Shown piece by piece: positions 3,001 through 5,545 of a stretch of DNA of 5,545 bases. The DNA comes from JBOGOC01 sp050747525. Lineage in GTDB: Bacteria > Acidobacteriota > Polarisedimenticolia > JACPZX01 > DASXTC01. The stretch covers positions 1 to 5,545 of the forward strand of contig JBOGOC010000046.1 of the NCBI GenBank assembly GCA_050747525.1, read 5' to 3'. Numbering within the stretch: position 1 is the first letter of the stretch; each line of letters begins with the position of its first letter. The notes beneath the pieces are model-generated. The model ran no database searches. It saw only the letters and a list, made by a program, of their open reading frames with translations, and was not told the origin of the DNA. The position numbers and the translations under genes are program-made.

Positions 3001-5545
3001 ACATGACCTCTTCGGCCGGGGCGGCCGTGCGGTCGGCGGCCGAGGTGCAACTGGTCACGGTGACCTGCGTGGGGAAGGTCGATGTCGGGCAGGTGCCGGC
3101 CATGTACAGCACCGCGTCGCCGCCCGTGTATCCGGTCACGCGCAGCGAGTACTTGCCGGCGGCCGGGGCCGTGAACGAATAGAGGACATCCCTGCCGGGA
3201 GCGGTCGAGACGAAGTTGCCGAGCTGCCCCTGGCTGGTGAAGCAGGACGAGCCCGTGAGGCGGTAATCATCGAGGGCGTCGACGGTGGTCCCCGCCACCG
3301 GCGTGTTGAGGCTGAGCGGAACGGGACTGGCGCAGCTGTCGTTCGCCGGCGGAAGAAGCTGGCGGACGGCGAGCTGGATCTTGGCGGGGCTGGGGGTCCC
3401 CGCCCCCGCGGTCCCCACCACGATGTAGTACGGGATTCCCGCCGTCAGAATGGCCGACGCCGACGAGCGGCTCGTCCCGCCGGAGCAGGCCGCGTCGTTG
3501 TCGTTGCAGGCGATGGTGGTGAAGGGCCCGCCGCATGAAGCGGCCGTGAAGATCCCCACCACCGTGTCGGTGGCGGTGGTGCCGGGAGCCGAGAGCTGGC
3601 AGCTCGAGATGGTGTAGGTGGCCGTCGTCGAGGGAGTGAACGTGTACCAGGCCGTGTGCGAGGCGGCCGCGCAGAACGTTGGGTCGCCCGTGGCCGTGGC
3701 CGAGGCGACGTCGACGGTGGTGGTCAGATAGGGGAACGGTCCCGCCGCAGGGATCGGGATGCCGGCCGAGCAGTCGTCGTTGCCCGGAGGGCCCGCCAGG
3801 GTCCCGTCGGCGATCACGAAGTACTCGTCACCCGGGTTGATGGGAGAGTCCGAGGCGATGCCGGTGGTGGGGGCGGCCGTGGGACCCCCGCCGCGCGACG
3901 TGTAAAGGCCGGAGAGAGCGCTCGACTGCGCGATCCGGGCGGTGGCGGCCGACGGAACGACGTCCCCCGCGCCGTACGACAGCTGCACGGTGGCGATGGT
4001 GCTGCTGAAGAGGCCCGCGGTGTTCTGCAGCCACACGTAGCGCGCGGGGTTCAGCGACGCGAGGGGCGGATCGGGAGTCCCGCCCGTGTCGCCGTCGAAC
4101 ACCTGCGCCGTGTAGGTGCGCAGCGTCCCGCCGGAATGGAAGTTCCCCAGCACCACGGGTCGCCAGCCGGTGGCCGTGCCGATGGGGAAGTTGCGGGAGC
4201 CGACATTGGTGGCGCTGTCGACCTGGAGCCCCAGCGGGCCATCGACGTAGCTGCCGGCCGATCCCGCGGGGGTGGTGACGGCCGTTCCCAGCGTCGGCAT
4301 GTCGGACGGAGTCGTGTGCCACAGACCGGCCGTCAGGGTCAGGGCGGAGGCGATGGCGAGCGGACCGCCCGAGAGGGTGACGCCGTGGGTGTTTGCGATG
4401 GTGACGGCGCTCACCGTGCGGGATGCAGGGATCTCGAACCCTGTCGTGCGCGCCGCTCCCTCCTGCAGGTAGAGCGCCTGAACGCCGGCCGACCCGGGGT
4501 TGAACGAAGGAGCGACATCATAGCTGCCGCCGGGAGCGGTCTGTCCCGTCGATCCGATCTGGGTGATGGCCGCCGTGGCCCCGCCGTGACCCAGCGTGAC
4601 CCGGTCGCTGTTGACGAGCGTCCCGCGCAGCAGGTTCGCGCGCAGTGTCGTGAAGGGGTTGGCCGTGATGGTCACCCCCGAGGGGTTGTCGATGATCAGG
4701 CCGTCCAGGGGAGCCGTGACGATCCCCGTCCCTGACCACGTCTGCGCGGCCGCGCCGGCGAAGTGGAGGCGCGCGCCGCTCGCCGTGCCCGTCAGGATGC
4801 CGTCGTTGACCAGGTCTCCCAGCAGCTGGAGCGTGAAGGCTGGGAGCGTCAAGGTGGTGCCGGGTTGAAGCGTGACACCGAGGCCGGTGACCGGCCCGGT
4901 GATCACCTGCAGGGAATGCCCGGCGGACGTGCTGGTGAGAGTCAGGTTCGGGAACACGGTGGGGACGGTGCCGCTGACGGCCGCCATGGTGAAAGCCTTG
5001 GCCGATCCGGAGGAGGCATCTCCGAAGATCAGGGTGCCCCCCGTCAGCACGCTGGTCCCCACACCCGCGCGGTAGTCGCGCGGCCCGGTGGCAGCCGTAC
5101 TGGCCAGCCTCGCCACGATCGCGCCGCCCGACATGATGAAGCTGGTCGAAGACGAAGTCCCCAGGTCGAAGCTGGCCAGGGTGGTGGAGCTGTTGCCGGC
5201 CGTGTTCACGGTCACCGTGCCGCCGGTCTGGACGTAGGTCACGGTGGTCCCGGCGCTGCTCACGCCGAAGCGGCCCGCCACGTTGATGGCGCCGCCTTCG
5301 ATGGTCACCCGGCTGAGGCTGTTGAACCCCATCGAGTTCCCGCTCGCCGTGCCGATGTTGAGCGTGCCGGCCGACACGCGCAGCTGGCCCGACAGGGTGG
5401 CCGAACCGGCCTGGCCGTTCACGGTGAAGCTGGGGTTGTCGAGCCACACCCCCGCGCTGGAGGAGATCGAGTACGCCGCGCTGGTGAACAGGTTGCTGGC
5501 GTACGTGGCGGTCCCCGACAGCCTCAGGGTCCCCACGTGCGGGAT
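1..5545 (-). CDS. Giant modular secreted/surface protein, partial at both ends
   Basis: One minus-strand frame is open across the entire window: 1848 codons, no stop, no frameshift needed. Residue 1 is the codon at 5543-5545 and residue 1848 is at 2-4. The start lies beyond 5545 and the stop beyond 1, so signal peptide and anchoring or sorting signals are not visible. The translation is low in Lys and rich in Gly, Thr, Ser and Ala. In order it shows a beta-helix-like region (1-425), a closing module (430-585), four PPC-like segments (589-1146), a DUF11-like domain (1153-1268) and a cysteine-rich tandem array (1282-1848). Internal Met codons (the first in residues 70-80) lie inside repetitive beta structure with no signal peptide after them, so none is a convincing start. 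No enzyme active site was recognised. The module families are typical of exported proteins; a structural or adhesive role at the cell surface is inferred. That this is the true frame is near certain, because recognisable domains follow one another in it over the full length. Confidence 0.96.
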   Translation of the reverse strand, partial: MPHVGTLRLSGTATYASNLFTSAAYSISSSAGVWLDNPSFTVNGQAGSATLSGQLRVSAGTLNIGTASGNSMGFNSLSRVTIEGGAINVAGRFGVSSAGTTVTYVQTGGTVTVNTAGNSSTTLASFDLGTSSSTSFIMSGGAIVARLASTAATGPRDYRAGVGTSVLTGGTLIFGDASSGSAKAFTMAAVSGTVPTVFPNLTLTSTSAGHSLQVITGPVTGLGVTLQPGTTLTLPAFTLQLLGDLVNDGILTGTASGARLHFAGAAAQTWSGTGIVTAPLDGLIIDNPSGVTITANPFTTLRANLLRGTLVNSDRVTLGHGGATAAITQIGSTGQTAPGGSYDVAPSFNPGSAGVQALYLQEGAARTTGFEIPASRTVSAVTIANTHGVTLSGGPLAIASALTLTAGLWHTTPSDMPTLGTAVTTPAGSAGSYVDGPLGLQVDSATNVGSRNFPIGTATGWRPVVLGNFHSGGTLRTYTAQVFDGDTGGTPDPPLASLNPARYVWLQNTAGLFSSTIATVQLSYGAGDVVPSAATARIAQSSALSGLYTSRGGGPTAAPTTGIASDSPINPGDEYFVIADGTLAGPPGNDDCSAGIPIPAAGPFPYLTTTVDVASATATGDPTFCAAASHTAWYTFTPSTTATYTISSCQLSAPGTTATDTVVGIFTAASCGGPFTTIACNDNDAACSGGTSRSSASAILTAGIPYYIVVGTAGAGTPSPAKIQLAVRQLLPPANDSCASPVPLSLNTPVAGTTVDALDDYRLTGSSCFTSQGQLGNFVSTAPGRDVLYSFTAPAAGKYSLRVTGYTGGDAVLYMAGTCPTSTFPTQVTVTSCTSAADRTAAPAEEVMCQSMTSGQTLYAMVDEFAAAGAPFTIEATSCDQEAAGNNNTPAGANALTCGKQGSISLNDKDFFTMGSPAAGWRAFSMLDAIASGSADTHMRITDSANVWEFDDDDGATPFGSGGLSSVLSGTVLPGAAAYVGVAALDESTVVEPYRLYSVVQPPLASATGESEPNDTAGAADSAANEYFRGAISTSADADVFAFEAVAGDLVFLGLDCDADRDGTAVNGTLSLLGTDGTTVLVSVNGSGTFEVPAPIPGIGLTATTPAFASEGLVHRITTTGTHYARVTGVPGGAPAAQDYALSISRNCTIPPADLAVSQIADVEPVATGGTITYTVTVTNQGPNDALNPRLTVSIPGPMTLLSIAPPPGWSCSPPAAGQFTCSAAGMPPAGQVVFSISYRAGFCSGNVSFSHVVSVTSDIPDTVQTNNSSSLPGTIVDPGLCDDGDACTAGDVCVSGACVAGAPVSCDDGNACTADSCSPITGCLNDAAALNGVSCGHPGDTSCDNPDTCLAGACQQNLEPAGQPCENGDLCTTLDTCDGSGLCSAGPPTSCDDANPCTVDACDQGLGCLHDAGAANGLACGSPGDTSCDNPDSCLDGTCGLNHEPSGFTCDDASACTTADACDASGQCAGAAVGCDDGNPCTIDSCDAVLGCVHEPAAAGTSCEDGSACTTADACNEAGLCVGGPALGCDDGNACTIDSCDAVGGCVNDAPAANGLACGDPGDSSCDNPDTCLAGACELNHEPAGFACDDASACTTTDACNGSGVCAGGPPASCDDDNACTDDFCDPQSGCAHTADDSNSCQDGNACNGAETCSAGQCQPGTALSCDDGNACTIDSCDPVGGCVNDAPAANGLACGDSGDSTCDNPDTCLAGACQLNHEPAGFACDDASACTTADACNGSGVCAGGPPASCDDGNVCTIDSCDPVEGCVNDAPAANGLACGDSGDSSCDNPDTCLAGVCQLNHEPSGFACDDASACTTADSCNGSGVCAGGPPASCDDGNVCTIDSC
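38..292 (-). repeat. Array unit 8: complete A-B-C (residues 1752-1836)
   Basis: A full 85-residue unit with 12 cysteines. The substitutions relative to unit 7 (A to V, G to E, T to S, A to V and A to S twice) are conservative or surface-type and never touch a cysteine. Confidence 0.92.
293..547 (-). repeat. Array unit 7: complete A-B-C (residues 1667-1751)
   Basis: A full 85-residue unit, close to the array consensus (CDDGNACTIDSCDPVGGC, then CGDSGDSTCDNPDTC, then CDDASACTTADACNGSGVC). It is a near duplicate of its downstream neighbour at 38-292: about 26 of 255 bases and 6 of 85 residues differ by hand count. Confidence 0.92.
548..703 (-). repeat. Array unit 6: odd 52-residue A'-C' unit (residues 1615-1666)
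   Basis: Module A' (623-703) reads CDDDNACTDDFCDPQSGC, with the usual 5-4-5 spacing but an atypical sequence. Module C' (548-622) reads CQDGNACNGAETCSAGQC, with 5-5-4 spacing. Module B is absent. The unit keeps eight cysteines and sits between two nearly identical full units. Confidence 0.87.
704..958 (-). repeat. Array unit 5: complete A-B-C (residues 1530-1614)
   Basis: A full 85-residue unit. By hand alignment it differs from the unit at 293-547 at about 20 of 255 bases and 5 of 85 residues, although a 52-residue unit of a different kind separates the two. Differences include DAVGG for DPVGG and CELNHEP for CQLNHEP. Confidence 0.9.
959..1120 (-). repeat. Array unit 4: short A-C unit lacking module B (residues 1476-1529)
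   Basis: A 54-residue unit with eight cysteines: CDDGNPCTIDSCDAVLGC, then CEDGSACTTADACNEAGLC. The 30-residue B module (CGxxGDxSCDNPDTC...) is absent and A is joined directly to C with the frame and both cysteine patterns intact. Confidence 0.88.
1121..1372 (-). repeat. Array unit 3: complete A-B-C (residues 1392-1475)
   Basis: A complete unit of 84 residues, one fewer than the standard. The missing residue lies in the tail after the last cysteine (AGAAVG in place of AGGPPAS). All 12 cysteines are kept. Module A has CDDANPC and module B has CGSPGDTSCDNPDSCLDGTC. Confidence 0.88.
1373..1627 (-). repeat. Array unit 2: complete A-B-C (residues 1307-1391)
   Basis: A complete 85-residue unit with all 12 cysteines in register. 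It is the most divergent full unit that I compared: about 29 of 85 residues differ from the unit at 293-547. Its C module reads CENGDLCTTLDTCDGSGLC, departing from the CDDASAC consensus. Confidence 0.88.
1628..1702 (-). repeat. Array unit 1: single C-type module (residues 1282-1306)
   Basis: The array opens with a lone 25-residue four-cysteine module, CDDGDACTAGDVCVSGAC plus a short tail. Its spacing (5-5-4) differs from the usual C module (5-5-5) and matches the odd module at 548-622. It directly follows the DUF11 linker and has no A or B module in front. Confidence 0.85.
1742..2089 (-). other. DUF11-type beta-sandwich domain (residues 1153-1268)
   Basis: ADLAVSQIADVEPVATGGTI (1153-1172), followed by YTVTVTNQGPNDA (1174-1186), is the hallmark of DUF11 domains (DLxV...G..ytYtitVtNxGPxxA). 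Then come LTVSIPGPMTLLSI (1191-1204), the GWSC element (1209-1212), FTCSAAGMPPAG (1220-1231) and the closing DTVQTNN (1262-1268), all in the expected order. Three cysteines (1212, 1222, 1244) are present; 1212 and 1222 are the pair often seen in this family. DUF11 domains are structural modules of large surface and cell-wall proteins. The domain ends in a short Ser/Pro/Gly linker (about 1269-1281) that leads straight into the cysteine-rich array. Confidence 0.88.
2108..2518 (-). other. PPC domain 4 with ESEPNDT signature (residues 1010-1146)
   Basis: The domain begins ESEPNDTAGAAD (1010-1021), the textbook start of bacterial pre-peptidase C-terminal domains (EPNDT followed by a small-residue helix or turn). 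It continues with GAISTSADADVFAFEAVAGD (1030-1049; the 'D-x-D-x-F-x-F' strand), FLGLDCDADRDG (1052-1063) and late strands ending DYALSIS. It has one internal cysteine (1057), with another (1148) at the junction to the next domain; these could pair. PPC domains usually sit C-terminal to secreted proteases; here there is no protease in the visible part, so the domain is one of a chain of spacer or binding modules. Confidence 0.82.
2357..2380 (-). other. Asp-rich calcium-loop-like motif DxDxDxDG (residues 1056-1063)
   Basis: Residues 1056-1063 read DCDADRDG, with aspartates at 1056, 1058, 1060 and 1062 followed by Gly 1063. The spacing matches the DxDxDG core of calcium-binding loops such as EF-hand-like, dockerin and thrombospondin type 3 loops. 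In PPC domains an acidic loop at this position is common and may hold calcium. Metal binding is inferred from spacing alone. Confidence 0.45.
2537..2890 (-). other. Divergent PPC-like segment 3 (residues 886-1003)
   Basis: It starts with NNNTPAGANALTCG (886-899) and continues with LNDKDFFTMGSPAAGWRAFS (906-925), ADTHMRITDS (935-944), WEFDDDDGATPFGSG (948-962) and the late strands AAYVGVAALDES (977-988). The succession 'N..TPAGA..., D-x-D-F/Y-F-x, then a strand ending in D-D-D-G' matches the PPC layout, but the copy is divergent, shorter than its neighbours, and has one cysteine (898). The run of four aspartates (951-954) may bind a divalent cation; this is inferred from composition only. Assignment rests on order and context and is less secure than for domains 1, 2 and 4. 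Confidence 0.55.
2909..3343 (-). other. PPC-like beta-sandwich domain 2 (residues 735-879)
   Basis: This is a second copy of the same fold class: NDSC (735-738), then GRDVLYSFTAPAAGKYSLRV (784-803), GGDAVLYMAGTC (808-819) and the closing strand TLYAMVDEF (857-865). It carries six cysteines (738, 768, 819, 833, 849, 879), again an even number. Sequence similarity to the preceding domain is limited to the framework strands and the NDxC start, so the pair is an old duplication, not a recent one. No catalytic residues are apparent. It probably works as a structural or ligand-binding spacer. Confidence 0.8.
3350..3781 (-). other. PPC-like beta-sandwich domain 1 (residues 589-732)
   Basis: The domain opens with NDDC (589-592), the usual N-terminal signature of this PPC-like group. 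It continues with HTAWYTFTPSTTATYTIS (630-647), the central paired strands, then TDTVVGIFTAASCGG (659-673), IACNDNDAACSGG (678-690) and the closing strand YYIVVGT (706-712). Six cysteines (592, 625, 649, 671, 680, 687) are an even number, consistent with disulfides in an oxidising compartment. PPC-type domains are non-catalytic beta-sandwiches of exported proteins, often implicated in binding or in spacing modules. A short proline linker (LLPPA) joins it to the next copy. Confidence 0.82.
3791..4258 (-). other. Beta-helix closing module (residues ~430-585)
   Basis: Residues 430-439 read AGSYVDGPLG, followed by RNFPIGTATGWRPV (451-464), RYVWLQ (502-507) and GDEYFVIADG (572-581). I recognise this succession (S-Y-V-x-G-P-L, then F-P-I-G, then R-P-V, then a final beta strand ending in an aromatic 'YFVIA' element) from a module that commonly terminates repetitive beta-strand regions in large secreted proteins of Bacteroidota and other phyla. 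It has no cysteine and no catalytic motif. Its position, directly after the beta-helix and before the first PPC-like domain, fits a capping or linking role. The family name is uncertain, but the boundary is clear from the change to a PPG linker at residues 586-588. Confidence 0.55.
4271..5545 (-). other. Beta-helix / autotransporter-repeat-like region (residues 1-425)
   Basis: This is the N-terminal visible part of the protein and is cut by the window edge. It consists of short alternating hydrophobic/Thr/Ser strands separated by Gly, Asn or Asp turns, for example IEGGAINVAGRFGV, QTGGTVTVNTAGNSS and LTGGTLIFGD. This is the pattern of right-handed parallel beta-helix passenger regions and of autotransporter-associated beta-strand repeats. 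There is no cysteine. Around residues 199-231, 280-312 and 378-410 a weakly conserved rung pair of about 33 residues recurs (LxIxNxxGVTL, then a second strand). Such regions usually act as rigid extended adhesive or structural stalks outside the cell. The exact family cannot be decided without a profile search, and the region could equally belong to a generic beta-helix class found in large secreted proteins. Confidence 0.7.

Noticed and set aside
1790..3538. Plus-strand open frame of 582 codons
   Set aside because: Antisense to the PPC/DUF11 region. Its product is dominated by Gly, Arg, His and Val with no family motif, as expected for the complement of a GC-rich gene. The opposite strand gives ordered, recognisable domains over the same bases.
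3656..4735. Plus-strand open frame of 359 codons
   Set aside because: Arg/Gly-rich translation with no domain, antisense to PPC domain 1 and the beta-helix closing module.
5300..5345. First in-frame Met codon (about residues 70-80) as the gene start
   Set aside because: The beta-strand repeat pattern is already established before it, and no hydrophobic signal sequence follows. The start must lie beyond position 5545.
4518..5447. Minus-strand open frame of 309 codons in another frame
   Set aside because: A +1/-1 shadow of the beta-helix region on the same strand. The His/Arg/Gln/Pro-rich product is typical of an out-of-frame reading of Gly/Thr/Ala codons.
1..5545. tRNA, rRNA, insertion-sequence ends, attachment sites, promoters or terminators
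   Set aside because: Every base is accounted for by the continuous coding frame, and I saw no terminal inverted repeats, rRNA-like blocks or stem-loop plus T-run outside coding constraint.

Overview
The whole 5.5 kb window lies inside one very large protein-coding gene on the minus strand. The minus-strand frame whose codons occupy positions 2-4, 5-7 and so on up to 5543-5545 contains no stop codon. It gives 1848 consecutive residues; neither the start nor the stop of the gene is inside the window. Every other long open frame, on either strand, is a shadow of this one in GC-rich DNA. I see no second gene, RNA gene, promoter, terminator or mobile element.

Read from its N-terminal side (position 5545 downward), the product is a mosaic of extracytoplasmic modules. 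It starts with a cysteine-free, Gly/Thr/Ser-rich repetitive beta-strand region that looks like a right-handed beta-helix (residues 1 to about 425). A 'SYVDGPLG...FPIG...WRPV' closing module follows (about 430-585). Next come four pre-peptidase C-terminal (PPC)-like beta-sandwich segments (about 589-1146), the last with an Asp-rich DxDxDxDG loop. A DUF11-type beta-sandwich (about 1153-1268) leads into a cysteine-rich tandem array that runs off the window (1282-1848). The array resembles the Dictyostelium-type CTDC repeat family (CDDGNxCTIDSC). It is built from four-cysteine modules arranged mostly as an 85-residue A-B-C higher-order unit, with shortened units interspersed.

The organism is probably a high-GC (roughly two thirds GC by eye), environmental, diderm-type bacterium. 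Such mosaics of beta-helix, PPC, DUF11 and CTDC-like repeats are familiar from Myxococcota, Acidobacteriota and related candidate phyla. The window alone does not allow a firmer assignment. No catalytic module is visible. The likely role is a giant secreted or surface-anchored structural protein or adhesin with a disulfide-rich stalk; this is inference.

The main points of interest are the modular grammar of the cysteine array, evidence of recent copy-number change in it, and the sharp split between a cysteine-free half and a cysteine-dense half. I did not find a multi-gene system here.
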